From NCBI RefSeq assembly GCF_000278275.1, contig NZ_JH725147.1:1557063-1621062 (forward strand): a DNA stretch of 64,000 nt, written 5' to 3'. The stretch's first letter is position 1. Each line of letters begins with the position of its first letter. The stretch comes from Bartonella tamiae Th239 (GTDB taxonomy: Bacteria > Pseudomonadota > Alphaproteobacteria > Rhizobiales > Rhizobiaceae). This document shows positions 1 through 8,952 of this stretch, piece after piece. The notes under the pieces were generated by a model, which saw nothing but the letters and a program-made list of their open reading frames with translations, did not search any database and was not told the origin of the DNA. Both the position numbers and the translations under genes were made by a program.

Positions 1-1010
1 CCATCCTGACCAAACGGCACTTCACGCAAGAAAAAATAACGAACCCTATCAAGTCCATATTCTTCTATCATAGAAAAAGGATCAACGACATTTCCGACAG
101 ATTTTGACATTTTTTCGCCGCGATTAAGCAAAAAACCATGGGCAAAAACACGTTTTGGCAATTCAATTTTTGCTGACATAAGAAATGCAGGCCAATAAAT
201 AGCGTGAAATCGAATAATATCCTTCCCAATAATATGAGCATTTGCAGGCCAAAAATCTCTTTTTTTAGCATTTTCATCAGGAAAACCTAGTGCCGTAAGA
301 TAATTGGTCAATGCATCCACCCAAACATACATCACATGTTTAGGATCATCAGGAACTGGCACACCCCAATCAAATGTTGTTCGAGAAATAGAAATATCTC
401 TTAAACCTGACTTAACAAAACTAATGATTTCATTGCGTCTTTCATTGGGACCAATAAATTCTGGATGTTTTTCATAATAATCTAATAAGGGTTGTTGAAA
501 TTTTGAAAGACGAAAAAAGTAACTTTCCTCTTCATTCCATTCAACTGGTGATCCAACTTCTGTTTCCCGGCGAATACCATCATCCCCAACAATTGTGTCA
601 CTTTCTTCGTAGTAAGCTTCTTGACGAACAGAATACCAACCCGAATAACGATCGAGATAAATATCACCATTTTCTTGCATTAATTTCCAAATTGCTTGGC
701 ATGCTATAATATGGCGCTGTTGCGTGGTGCGAATAAATTCGTCATTTGAACAATTCAATACTTTAAGCATATTTTGAAAAATGGAACTGTTTCTATCAGC
801 AAGAGATTGCGGAGATATACCTTCTTTCTCTGCTGTTTGCTGCATTTTCAAACCATGCTCATCGGTACCAGAAAGAAAAAACACATCACGCCCATCTGCG
901 CGTTGGAACCGAGCCATTGCGTCTGTAGCAATCGCATTATATGCATGACCAATATGGGGTTGTCCATTAGGATAAAAAATAGGCGTTGTTATGTAATATT
1001 TATCACGCAT
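1..1010 (-). CDS. metG: Methionyl-tRNA synthetase, 3' end cut by the window edge
   Basis: Charges tRNA-Met with methionine in the cytoplasm. The ATG at 1010 opens a frame that stays open to the left edge, giving about 336 N-terminal residues. It shows the class I HIGH signature (PHIGHAYN, residues 18-25) and the KMSKS loop ([10 protein letters not shown], around residues 296-305, near bases 95-120). A WVDAL motif characteristic of MetRS is also visible. The C-terminal anticodon-binding domain lies outside the window. It follows holB by 82 bases on the same strand, so it is probably the last visible gene of the rlpA/dac-tmk-holB-metG run. The ribosome binding site is weak. Family identification is secure. 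Confidence 0.96.
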   Translation of the reverse strand, partial: MRDKYYITTPIFYPNGQPHIGHAYNAIATDAMARFQRADGRDVFFLSGTDEHGLKMQQTAEKEGISPQSLADRNSSIFQNMLKVLNCSNDEFIRTTQQRHIIACQAIWKLMQENGDIYLDRYSGWYSVRQEAYYEESDTIVGDDGIRRETEVGSPVEWNEEESYFFRLSKFQQPLLDYYEKHPEFIGPNERRNEIISFVKSGLRDISISRTTFDWGVPVPDDPKHVMYVWVDALTNYLTALGFPDENAKKRDFWPANAHIIGKDIIRFHAIYWPAFLMSAKIELPKRVFAHGFLLNRGEKMSKSVGNVVDPFSMIEEYGLDRVRYFFLREVPFGQD

Positions 1011-1092
1011 AAGTGGCTCGTTTGAATCGTTTATCTTACTTTAACAAAGACATAACGCCCATTCGCTTCAATGTCACGGAAAAATCGGAGTT

Positions 1093-2130
1093 TTATGAAT
1101 GGACTTTTTTCAACTCATGAAGCTTAAAAAGCAAGTTAATAATAAATTGCTTTTTATCAAGATTAAAAGAACGCGTGCGTTTGATTTCATCTTCTAATTG
1201 CGCCCAATGATGAGCATAAAGATTGGCTTTAGCCATTTCATTGATTTCAATTAAAGCATTTGCTTTTTTAAATATATAAGAAAGGACAGCATTACAAAAT
1301 TGCTCGTATTGCAACGTGGCTTCACGCGCAGCAAGAACTTGTCCTAAATGTTGCGCTTTGATGGCATCAAACTTTTCTTTGTCAAGAATTTCTTGTAAGG
1401 CATGAATAATGTCACCACTACCCATACAAAGCATTAAAGCGGCTTTGCGAACACTCCCCTGTGAGTGATCTATAATATTATGAAGCAAATCTGGAATCGA
1501 AACATCAAATCCTAAATGTTCAAGTGAAGACAATAATGCCTCATCTTTAAGAGGATGAAAACGTATGGCATGACAACGTGAGCGTATTGTTGGTAATAAA
1601 CGTCCGGGGTAATGGGATATAAGTATAAATAAAGTCTTTTTAGGTGGTTCTTCTAATATTTTTAAAATAGCATTGGCAGCATTCCTATTCATATCATCAG
1701 CACTGTCAACAATAACAATTCTCCACGCACCATCATGTGATGTACGATGAAGATGATGATGAATATCACGAATATCTTCTACTGAAATGCCATTTTTAAA
1801 TTTTTCTGTTTTGCTATCAAAACGGCGCGATATATGAATGAGATTGGGATAACTCCCCTGAGCCATTTGACGAAAAACGGATGAGTGCACATCGGGTTTT
1901 TGAAAATTTGTTTGCCCATTGGCAATCATATTCCATGCCAATTGAAATGCTAAAGTTGCTTTACCGACACCTTGAGGTCCTTCAAAAAGCAAGGCATGAT
2001 GCAACTGATTTTTTTGAAGCATATTCGATAAAAAATTTTTAACATCATCATGACCAAAAACATGACTATTTTGTTCTGGAGGAATGACTCCATCAATATC
2101 ATCATAATGCTTGGGGCTATCTATCAGCAT
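1093..2130 (-). CDS. holB: DNA polymerase III delta' subunit
   Basis: Subunit of the clamp loader that places the sliding clamp on DNA. Visible features are a P-loop (GPQGVGKAT, about residues 51-59), a Walker B-like VDSADDMN stretch, the EEPP motif and the SRC sensor motif (TIRSRCHAIRF). These are typical of the HolB/DnaX fold. The zinc-binding cysteines known from E. coli delta' are not seen. The start is either the GTG at 2133, which overlaps the tmk stop as GTGA, or the ATG immediately after it at 2130. I chose the ATG because it keeps a usable GGA at about 9 bases. Length (345 residues) suits the family. It is translationally coupled to tmk. Confidence 0.94.
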   Translation of the reverse strand: MLIDSPKHYDDIDGVIPPEQNSHVFGHDDVKNFLSNMLQKNQLHHALLFEGPQGVGKATLAFQLAWNMIANGQTNFQKPDVHSSVFRQMAQGSYPNLIHISRRFDSKTEKFKNGISVEDIRDIHHHLHRTSHDGAWRIVIVDSADDMNRNAANAILKILEEPPKKTLFILISHYPGRLLPTIRSRCHAIRFHPLKDEALLSSLEHLGFDVSIPDLLHNIIDHSQGSVRKAALMLCMGSGDIIHALQEILDKEKFDAIKAQHLGQVLAAREATLQYEQFCNAVLSYIFKKANALIEINEMAKANLYAHHWAQLEDEIKRTRSFNLDKKQFIINLLFKLHELKKVHS

Positions 2131-2774
2131 CACGATCTATCCAATGATAAACATTCACCGCATATTTCACTAATTTGCTTTTCTATAATTTTAACATCTT
2201 GATTGGCGTCGATTAAACGACATCTATCTTTTTCTTTTTCAGCTATTTTGATAAAAGCATGACGACGTTTTTTTTGTATCATTAATGTATCTTTTTCAAA
2301 ACGATCTTGTTCATGTTTTTTACCGCGGCGTCGATTAGCTCTCTCCATTCCAATATTTTCAGGAACATCTAATATAAATGTTAAATCAGGTTTATAATCA
2401 CCAATCACTATATATTCTAACAAGTCTAATTGACTAATTCTAACACCTCGCTCTAAACCTTGATAAACTCGTGTTGAATCCATAAAGCGATCACATAAAA
2501 CAATTTTACCCATTTTAAGGGCTGGAATAATTGTTTCTTTCAAATGATCCAAACGCGCTGTTGCAAAAAGAATCGTTTCAAACGTTGCACCATAACTTTC
2601 ACCGGCACCTGACAACAAAACATGCCGCACAGCTTCTGCACCCAAAGTTCCACCTGGCTCGCGTGTAATGACAACATCAAAGCCAAGAGACTCAAGGTTA
2701 TTTGCTAGGGCTTTTATTTGTGTAGACTTTCCAGCCCCCTCGCCGCCTTCAAAAGTTATGAAAAAACCTTTCAC
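2130..2774 (-). CDS. tmk: Thymidylate kinase
   Basis: Phosphorylates dTMP to dTDP in dTTP synthesis. The P-loop GGEGAGKST is at residues 10-18. The DRF motif (LCDRFMDSTRVYQG) and an arginine-rich lid (RRRGKKHEQDRF) follow, as in TMP kinases. The longest frame begins at a TTG (2792) that overlaps the dac stop. The GTG at 2774 is more likely because AAGGA precedes it at a good distance, and the resulting 214 residues match the usual family length. It is flanked by dac upstream and holB downstream with overlapping ends, so the three are probably one transcript. Confidence 0.94.
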   Translation of the reverse strand: MKGFFITFEGGEGAGKSTQIKALANNLESLGFDVVITREPGGTLGAEAVRHVLLSGAGESYGATFETILFATARLDHLKETIIPALKMGKIVLCDRFMDSTRVYQGLERGVRISQLDLLEYIVIGDYKPDLTFILDVPENIGMERANRRRGKKHEQDRFEKDTLMIQKKRRHAFIKIAEKEKDRCRLIDANQDVKIIEKQISEICGECLSLDRS

Positions 2775-2788
2775 ATATATTTCCTTTA

Positions 2789-3952
2789 TCAAATATATTT
2801 ACTCAACCAACCTAAAGTGAATTCATATAAAGAATCTTTAGCATGACGGATAAGTCCTGTTTTTGCTATATTATTCATCGCAAACAAAGGATGTTCAGTA
2901 AAAAGATGCTCCTTAACATAAATTTTTAAACTTCCAATCTGAGTCCCTTTTAAAACTGGTGCCCTAACTGGACCATAATACTCAATTTTAGCCTTTATTG
3001 CAGTTAAATCGTTCATTGGCACAAAAATATTAATAGGATATATTGAGAAAAGAGGCACATAAGATTGATCACCCCCAAAAACCTTAGCATATCCAATTAT
3101 TTCGTTTTTCTCATAAATAAGCTTGCTCTTAAAAGAATTAAAAACCCACGCAGTTAAATTCTTAAATTCAGAAATCACATTTTTATTATTAAACATCCCT
3201 TTTACAGCTATGTAATAATGGTAGTCATCTCTTTTGACTGAGGATATAATTGAAATATCACCTTCATTAACAAAACCAAGTCTTAATTCATCTTTTAAAT
3301 CTGAAGAGTCCACTATAGGATTTTTATTTCGCTGATAAATTCCACTCCAATTGAATGCAGGCTCTTGATAAATACTATAAAACTCCGGATAATGATATTC
3401 TATATATCGTGTGAGCTTTACCATATCATAAAGATTGGTTTTTTGTCCTTCTTTTGGTAAACCCGTCGCATTAACAAAGTGCGTATTGTTTAAGTGAAGT
3501 TCTTTCGCTCTTTTATTCATTAGAGCAACGAAATTATCTTCGCTGCCACTTAATCCCTCAGCCAAAACGAGTGCGGCATCATTTCCATTGGCAATTGCCA
3601 TACCTCTTAATAAATTCCAAACTGTAATTTGACTGCCAAGCTTTGCAAACATTGTCGGCTTACGTGAAGGTGCCCCTCCTTTACGCCAAGAATTTTCACT
3701 TACAGAAAAAAACTGATCCTTCGTTATATTTCCTAATTTTAGTTCCCTAAAAATAAGTTCAGCTGTCATTAATTTTGTCAATGAAGCCGGCACGAATTCC
3801 TTTTGCAAATTGTGTTCGTATAGTATTCCACCTGTATCTGCATCAAGTATGAGAATTTGATGCGGAGTTTTCGATGATATTTGAGTATATCCATAAAGTG
3901 GGCATACGATTAAAAAAAATAAATTTAATGGAATAAATCGAAAATGACGCAT
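2789..3952 (-). CDS. DacC-family (S11) D-alanyl-D-alanine carboxypeptidase homologue, apparently degenerate
   Basis: Periplasmic protein of the PBP5/6 class, which normally trims the terminal D-Ala of peptidoglycan pentapeptides. An N-terminal signal peptide (about residues 1-24), the catalytic SLTK motif (S57, K60), the C-terminal beta-rich domain (about 275-370) and an amphipathic membrane-anchoring tail are all visible. Two of the three catalytic motifs are altered. The usual SxN reads NGN (122-124) and the usual KTG reads RLG (224-226), in a region that otherwise keeps family spacing. A KGGAPS stretch near residue 91 fits the rhizobial subfamily. AAGGG precedes the ATG. It sits between rlpA and tmk, the usual Hyphomicrobiales location. 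It may be a non-catalytic or weakly active peptidoglycan-binding protein; that is inference. Confidence 0.88.
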   Translation of the reverse strand: MRHFRFIPLNLFFLIVCPLYGYTQISSKTPHQILILDADTGGILYEHNLQKEFVPASLTKLMTAELIFRELKLGNITKDQFFSVSENSWRKGGAPSRKPTMFAKLGSQITVWNLLRGMAIANGNDAALVLAEGLSGSEDNFVALMNKRAKELHLNNTHFVNATGLPKEGQKTNLYDMVKLTRYIEYHYPEFYSIYQEPAFNWSGIYQRNKNPIVDSSDLKDELRLGFVNEGDISIISSVKRDDYHYYIAVKGMFNNKNVISEFKNLTAWVFNSFKSKLIYEKNEIIGYAKVFGGDQSYVPLFSIYPINIFVPMNDLTAIKAKIEYYGPVRAPVLKGTQIGSLKIYVKEHLFTEHPLFAMNNIAKTGLIRHAKDSLYEFTLGWLSKYI

Positions 3953-4169
3953 GGATTTTCCCTTATTTAAAAGAGACTTATCATAGCATTCCTAAAAATA
4001 TATAAATGGTCGATTAAAATGCTTCATTTATATAAGTAAAAGATTTGACCCATGTAATATCAGCTAAACTTTATTATGATGTGCACAATCATAATATATA
4101 CAAAAAATGAAACGTTTTTTCAATTTTTATTATATTTCAATATTCATCATCTATCTAATTTTTAAAAAT

Positions 4170-5093
4170 TTATCTTTCAATTATTATGCTTTTTTCATCA
4201 AGACCAACAGAATAACTAACTGTTTGTGGTTTGATCAATGACGTCATATTTTGTTCTTCACTCTTATTATAGTGCGAACCAATAAAAACTGTTTGTTGTG
4301 TTTCTTGAGGTTTTTGCAACAATATTGGACCGACATCTGGTAATAGTGGCATATCAGACGAAGCATCCGTCAAGAGCGCCGTTGTAGCTTTTTCTGCTTC
4401 TGTAAGTGCATTGATCTTATTTTCATCAGCCATTGCTAGCACAAAATCTGGAGAATCCTCCGCTCTTTCATAAGAGGCTAAAAGATAGGCATCATCATGA
4501 CCATCTATAGGCGCTGGTCCTACATATTCAACTTTAACCTGTGCAACACCACTATCTTTATAATCAAGCATTTTTGCAGCTTTTTGGGATAAATCAATAA
4601 TTCTATTCTTTACAAAAGGCCCACGATCATTGACGCGAACAATTAAAGATGAATTATTAGTTAAATTTGTTACTTTTGCGTAGCTTGGTAAAGGCATTGT
4701 TGGATGTGCAGCGGTGAGATGATTCATATCATAAATTTCACCATTTGCTGTCAATTTACCATGAAATTTTGATCCGTACCAAGAAGCTCTACCAACTTTT
4801 GCGTAAGATTCATCTTCCTTTGGATGATACCACGTTCCTTTAATTTTATATGGCTTTCCAACAAGAGCGCGCCCCCCACCCCTTTTCATAGCATTTTTTT
4901 GCTGTGTAAATGGTTTTGAAACAGGAATCGCACCGTATTCTTTAGCGGAAATATCTGATGATGAAATCGTCTCAGATTGAGTTTGATTATGTGTCGCACA
5001 AGCCGTCAATGCAAACAATGAAAATACTATAAATAAACTGAAAATTATATTTTTTATTTTCGATAATTGACATAATTTCGATTTATTCAACAT
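4170..5093 (-). CDS. rlpA: RlpA-family septal ring lipoprotein
   Basis: Lipoprotein of the RlpA family. Members bind or cleave glycan strands lacking stem peptides at the septum. The lipobox LTAC places the lipidated cysteine at residue 32. A double-psi beta-barrel domain spans about residues 98-193, with GRASWYG, GKLTANGE and VNDRGPF; the aspartate of NDRGPF (D156) is the family's putative catalytic residue. The tail after residue 200 is low-complexity. No C-terminal SPOR domain is visible, unlike the E. coli protein. It lies upstream of the DacC-family gene with a 217-base gap, so its own transcript is possible. A TTAA-N7-TTAA site sits about 115-125 bases upstream. Confidence 0.92.
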   Translation of the reverse strand: MLNKSKLCQLSKIKNIIFSLFIVFSLFALTACATHNQTQSETISSSDISAKEYGAIPVSKPFTQQKNAMKRGGGRALVGKPYKIKGTWYHPKEDESYAKVGRASWYGSKFHGKLTANGEIYDMNHLTAAHPTMPLPSYAKVTNLTNNSSLIVRVNDRGPFVKNRIIDLSQKAAKMLDYKDSGVAQVKVEYVGPAPIDGHDDAYLLASYERAEDSPDFVLAMADENKINALTEAEKATTALLTDASSDMPLLPDVGPILLQKPQETQQTVFIGSHYNKSEEQNMTSLIKPQTVSYSVGLDEKSIIIER

Positions 5094-5430
5094 GCAACCG
5101 CCTGTCTATTATTAAAGACCCTATATTTTAATGCTCTATTTTGCAAAACTATCGAGCACAGTCTATAAACCAATTTTTTAAAAATTTTTATCACATAGAG
5201 TAACATTAAGAAATATTTAATAATTTATAATGCGAAAAATCAATTTATAGCGTTAATAAATGCATTAATAATCTGATTATGTAATTTACTTTAACTGGCA
5301 AATATAAGGTTAGGAAAATCGAATAATTTAAGCTGAATGTATAAGTTTTTGAATAAATACACAAAAATCAACGTTATTAAAATTTTATAGGTTGAAAAGA
5401 CAGTGCAAAAAAAACTTAAACATATAGGAA
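5094..5430. other. AT-rich intergenic region upstream of rlpA
   Basis: No open frame of credible coding character is seen on either strand between the rlpA start and the tRNA-Lys gene. It should hold the rlpA promoter. The only patterned element I noticed is the CtrA-like half-site pair listed separately. Confidence 0.5.
5206..5220. promoter_or_regulatory. Possible CtrA-binding site (TTAA-N7-TTAA)
   Basis: The exact consensus TTAA, seven bases, TTAA occurs about 115-125 bases before the rlpA start. CtrA controls cell-cycle and envelope genes in alphaproteobacteria, and RlpA acts at the division site. In DNA this AT-rich the pattern will also arise by chance, so the call is tentative. Confidence 0.2.
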
Positions 5431-5506
5431 TGGTGAGCGCGCAGGGATTCGAACCCTGGACCTACTGATTAAAAGTCAGTTGCTCTACCAGCTGAGCTAC
5501 GCGCTC
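5431..5506 (-). tRNA. tRNA-Lys (anticodon TTT)
   Basis: On the minus strand a full cloverleaf can be read. The 7-bp acceptor stem is GAGCGCG with CGCGCTC, the D arm is GCTCAGCTGGTAGAGC, and the anticodon arm is CTGACTTTTAATCAG with anticodon TTT. The T arm carries GGTTCGAATCC, the discriminator is A and the CCA is encoded. Length is 76 bases. Confidence 0.97.
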
Positions 5507-5707
5507 TCTTATTTGGAATGATTTTCCTACAGAAAGTGCGCGGAACATACGGGCGACTTGTCATTTGGTCAATAGATTTTTTTAAAAAATTTAAAAATAA
5601 TATTTTCAGCCGACACTTAACGTATTTTTTAACATAATTATTTCATTCATGCATCGATTTTTAAAGTGAGGCGTTTTAAATAACTATAGTTATGAAAGGA
5701 TTGCACT

Positions 5708-5944
5708 ATGGATATACAGAGACAAATTGGAGAACATTTCGAAGTCATCGGTGCAGATGGCGTACATGTTGGCACTGTAGATCGTGTAGAAAGTGATAAA
5801 ATAAAGCTTACCAAAAAAGATAATGGTCAGGTCGAGGGTGAGCATCGTTTCATTCCACTCAATCTCGTGGCTGATGTCGAAGATAAAAAAGTAAGACTTT
5901 CTGCTAAAGCCGATGTTGCTGTCACTATTGAATCAAAACAATAA
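5708..5944 (+). CDS. DUF2171 family small protein
   Basis: A 78-residue soluble protein opening MDIQRQIGEHFEVIGADG, then VGTVDRVESDKIKLTKKD and RFIPLNLV. This PRC-barrel-like pattern (an IGADG.HVGTVD strand pair followed by a short acidic helix) is characteristic of DUF2171. Rhizobial homologues are annotated as small stress-associated or conserved hypothetical proteins; no biochemical role is established. AAAGGA lies 8 bases before the ATG. It is monocistronic, with a strong intrinsic terminator 55 bases downstream, which suggests a separately controlled and possibly abundant transcript. Confidence 0.85.
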   Translation: MDIQRQIGEHFEVIGADGVHVGTVDRVESDKIKLTKKDNGQVEGEHRFIPLNLVADVEDKKVRLSAKADVAVTIESKQ

Positions 5945-5998
5945 TGAAAAAAGCGCAATTTTGATTCGCTACCACAATATTTCTTTATCAATGGTAAT

Positions 5999-6027
5999 CC
6001 CAGTGAGATCTACACTGGGGTTTTTTT
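5999..6027 (+). terminator. Rho-independent terminator after the DUF2171 gene
   Basis: A 7-bp perfect stem (CCCAGTG / CACTGGG) with a 7-base loop is followed by a run of seven T. This is one of the clearest intrinsic terminators in the window. Confidence 0.85.
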
Positions 6028-6192
6028 CATGTTACGTTCATCATGCGCATTATTGTGAGGTTTTCATTTAAACAATGCCTGCATACAATATTTTGTATAA
6101 TCTTATGACGAATTAATGATGTATTTGACCAAATATTATTGATGTTAATCCTAAACTCTGATGTTATATGCAAGCTAGGAACGGAGATCACA

Positions 6193-6951
6193 ATGACCAA
6201 TTCCTCAAATAACAAGGATGACATTACTGCGGCAATGATTGCTATTGGTGATGAACTTTTATCAGGAAGAACGAAAGATAAAAATATAGGTTTCTTAGCT
6301 GATGAATTAACCGTCATTGGAATTGATTTAAAAGAAGTACGAATCATTCCTGATGATGTCGATATTATCGTTGATACGGTAAACTCATTACGCTTAAAAT
6401 ACAATTATATATTTACATCTGGCGGAATAGGACCAACACACGACGACATGACAGCGCTTGCTGTGTCAAAAGCTTTTTCACGCCAATGTATTTATGATAA
6501 AAGAGCCGACGATATATTGCGCGCTTATTATAATGATCGCAATGTTGAATATACACAATCACGACGTCTGATGACACGCATGCCAGAAGGCTGCCAAATC
6601 ATAGAAAATTCCATTTCTGGTGCGCCTGGTTTTAGCATTGAAAACGTCTACGTAATGGCTGGAGTGCCTAATATATTTAAAGAAATGGTTGTCAAGATTC
6701 TTCCTCAACTTAAAAAGGGAAAACCTTATCTTTTCGTTTCAATAGCTTGCCCATTTGGTGAAGGTGTCATTGCTGAGCCGCTAAGAAAGATTCAAGAAAA
6801 CAACGAAAATACCATTATTGGCTCTTATCCTCATTTTGATGAAAATGGCTTTTCTTTAGATCTTATTGTTCGTTCACGTTCAAAAAAAGATTTAGAAAAA
6901 GCAGTTTATGAGGTTCGTTCAATGATTAATGAAAAATATGACAATGTATAA
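6193..6951 (+). CDS. Stand-alone CinA N-terminal (MoCF/MoaB-like) domain protein
   Basis: The 252-residue product carries the molybdopterin-binding-type fold of COG1058, with AIGDELLSGRTKDKN near the N terminus and FTSGGIGPTHDDMT around residues 72-85. The C-terminal nicotinamide-nucleotide amidase domain of full-length CinA is absent, and the remaining tail is a CinA-like KH-type region. Hyphomicrobiales commonly carry such single-domain proteins annotated as competence/damage-inducible protein A; their reaction is not firmly known. The frame is open from 6139, but the ATG at 6193 is preferred because GGAG lies 6-7 bases before it and the extra N-terminal residues look non-coding. Confidence 0.85.
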   Translation: MTNSSNNKDDITAAMIAIGDELLSGRTKDKNIGFLADELTVIGIDLKEVRIIPDDVDIIVDTVNSLRLKYNYIFTSGGIGPTHDDMTALAVSKAFSRQCIYDKRADDILRAYYNDRNVEYTQSRRLMTRMPEGCQIIENSISGAPGFSIENVYVMAGVPNIFKEMVVKILPQLKKGKPYLFVSIACPFGEGVIAEPLRKIQENNENTIIGSYPHFDENGFSLDLIVRSRSKKDLEKAVYEVRSMINEKYDNV

Positions 6952-7145
6952 ATCCCATATGAACTGATAATAATAAAGCGTAAAATTAAAGACTAAAAAT
7001 TTAAAAATTTTAAATTTAAAAACAATTAGTCATAACAATTTTTTTTGTTTTATAAGCCAATTATAAACACTCAATTGATCTTGTTTTTTTATTAAGAGTC
7101 GGTTTAAAACACCTAGCAAATCTATTATTTTTTTAGGAGCTAAAA

Positions 7146-7643
7146 ATGTCACTGCCAGATAAAGCTTTCCCTGTAAGTTGGGATCAGTTTCACCGAGATG
7201 CACGGGCATTAGCATGGAGAATTGCAGGGCATAAAAAAGAATGGCGTGCAATGGTTGCCATCACACGCGGTGGATTGGTTCCAGCAGCTATTATTTGTCG
7301 TGAACTCGGGATACGTATGATTGAGACTGTTTGCATTGCTTCCTATCATGATTATTTAACCCAATCAGATATGGTTGTATTAAAAGGAATCAGTGATGAA
7401 TTAAAAGAAAATGGTGGTGACAATATTTTAGTCATTGATGACCTTACCGATACAGGAAAAACAGCAAAGGTTGTTCGCGAGATGATCCCTAAAGCGCATT
7501 TTGCAACGGTTTATGCAAAACCACAAGGCAGAGACTTGGTTGACACTTTTGTGACTGAAGTGAGCCAAGATACATGGATATATTTTCCGTGGGATATGGG
7601 ATATAGTTTTCAAAAGCCTATAGCAGATTCAGATGCAGGCTGA
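7146..7643 (+). CDS. gpt: Xanthine phosphoribosyltransferase
   Basis: Purine salvage enzyme that transfers a phosphoribosyl group from PRPP to xanthine or guanine. The PRPP-binding loop [15 protein letters not shown] (about residues 94-108) and the TRGGLVPA segment are diagnostic of the Gpt family, and the 165-residue length fits. The C-terminal [11 protein letters not shown] lies near the expected base-binding position (the E. coli Gpt tail also carries a conserved aromatic). AGGAG is 5-6 bases upstream of the ATG. It appears monocistronic, separated by about 200 bases from the CinA-like gene. Confidence 0.93.
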   Translation: MSLPDKAFPVSWDQFHRDARALAWRIAGHKKEWRAMVAITRGGLVPAAIICRELGIRMIETVCIASYHDYLTQSDMVVLKGISDELKENGGDNILVIDDLTDTGKTAKVVREMIPKAHFATVYAKPQGRDLVDTFVTEVSQDTWIYFPWDMGYSFQKPIADSDAG

Positions 7644-7947
7644 TGATGGCGTAAAGTACATATAGATAACTTATAAAAACAATGAAGAATTTAATAGATT
7701 TTTAAATATTTGATTATAACCTATTGGAAACCTTTTTATTTAACCAAATCGTTGAAAAAAATCTCAATAAATAACATTATGAGTGAATGTTGAAATAATG
7801 AGATATTTTAGCAACGTATATGTTGGACTTTATCCAGTCAAAGATTCAATAAAATTGTAATTTTTAGGATTTAAAAATAAAAAAATATTCAGTCTTTATA
7901 TGATTGAAAACAATCAATCACTTTTTTTTAATATAAATTTCAGATAA
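7644..7947. other. Intergenic region between convergent gpt and merR-type genes
   Basis: AT-rich, with no credible gene. A 6-bp hairpin (TGATTG-aaaa-CAATCA, 7901-7916) followed within 5 bases by eight T may serve as a weak terminator for plus-strand transcription. Confidence 0.4.
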
Positions 7948-8451
7948 TTAACGTGCTCTATCCAATACACGTTTGCATTCTATGAGTTCAAAAAGTGTTT
8001 CTTGTAAAAGCGCTTTATCATCTTTCCCGTTTTTATTTTTAGCCTTTCCAATAGGTGCCTCTGCGTCAATTTTCATAAAACTGAAAAGACTTTTTGCAAC
8101 AGGTTTTTCAGAGTCCTGCTTACTTTCATTTGTTTCTTCTTGAAGTTTTTTTTGTGCAATCGTCTCAATTGCACTAATATCCCCTTTGCCAATAGCGACA
8201 ATAAAGGCAACACCATTTTCTTTTAACAAACGTTGCACACCTTTAATCGTGTAACCTTGTCCATATAATAATTGACGTATTCCTTTTAATAGATCAATAT
8301 CGTTTGGTCTATAATATCTACGCCCGCCGCCCCTTTTTAAAGGTTTAATTTGGCTAAAACGTGTTTCCCAAAAACGAAGAACATGTTGTGGAAGATCTAA
8401 AATTTCGCCCACTTCGCTAATAGTACGAAATGCGTCAGGGCTTTTATCCAT
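7948..8451 (-). CDS. MerR-family transcriptional regulator
   Basis: DNA-binding protein of 167 residues. The N-terminal winged helix (about residues 8-77) reads [23 protein letters not shown], then [18 protein letters not shown], as in MerR-type proteins that recognise a bent operator. The C-terminal half is charged and variable, with no metal-binding cysteines, so no metal-sensing role is suggested. It follows ihfA by about 120 bases on the same strand. The order plsX-fabH-ihfA-merR is conserved in rhizobia, but the regulator's target is not known to me. GAGG precedes the ATG. Confidence 0.9.
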   Translation of the reverse strand: MDKSPDAFRTISEVGEILDLPQHVLRFWETRFSQIKPLKRGGGRRYYRPNDIDLLKGIRQLLYGQGYTIKGVQRLLKENGVAFIVAIGKGDISAIETIAQKKLQEETNESKQDSEKPVAKSLFSFMKIDAEAPIGKAKNKNGKDDKALLQETLFELIECKRVLDRAR

Positions 8452-8573
8452 TCCACAACCTCTTTTATATATTATTTTAACAAAAAAATTAAACTATAAA
8501 TGATGTTCACATTTATCAATGAAGATGATTATACCACAATGACACGAATATTTTATAGTCAAACTATTCTGAT

Positions 8574-8882
8574 CTACCCTTTTTTTGCGCGATGAGAATC
8601 AAGAATCCTTTGCTTAAGAACATTAGATGCCTTAAATGTCATAACACGACGTGGAGAAATGGGAACCTCTTCTCCCGTCTTGGGATTTCTTCCAATACGC
8701 TCACCTTTATCACGAACATGAAATGTAGCAAAAGACGATAGTTTAACGGTGTCACCTTTTACAATAGACTCACACACTTCATCGATAATCATTTCAACAA
8801 GAGCCGCCGATTCCGTTCGCGATAAACCAACATTTTTGCAAATAGCATCAGCTAAATCTGCACGTGTTACCGTTTTAACCAT
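8574..8882 (-). CDS. ihfA: Integration host factor alpha subunit
   Basis: Small DNA-bending protein that pairs with IHF beta. The 102-residue sequence has the HU/IHF body ([20 protein letters not shown]) and the beta-arm [23 protein letters not shown] that inserts a proline into the minor groove. The frame can be extended to a GTG at 8894, but the ATG at 8882 has GGTGGAAG at a proper distance and gives a normal N terminus. It lies between fabH and the MerR-type gene. The gene's own AT-rich upstream region could carry IHF sites, which I cannot call reliably. Confidence 0.93.
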   Translation of the reverse strand: MVKTVTRADLADAICKNVGLSRTESAALVEMIIDEVCESIVKGDTVKLSSFATFHVRDKGERIGRNPKTGEEVPISPRRVMTFKASNVLKQRILDSHRAKKG

Positions 8883-8952
8883 ACTAACTTCCACCTCTTA
8901 ATCTATAAAAAAACTTATAAAGTTTATTTTATATTGGTCAAGCGTGTTCGTG

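Noticed and set aside
6027-6404. 125-residue minus-strand frame overlapping the CinA-like gene
   Set aside because: Mostly antisense to a recognised gene and lacks any domain or ribosome site.
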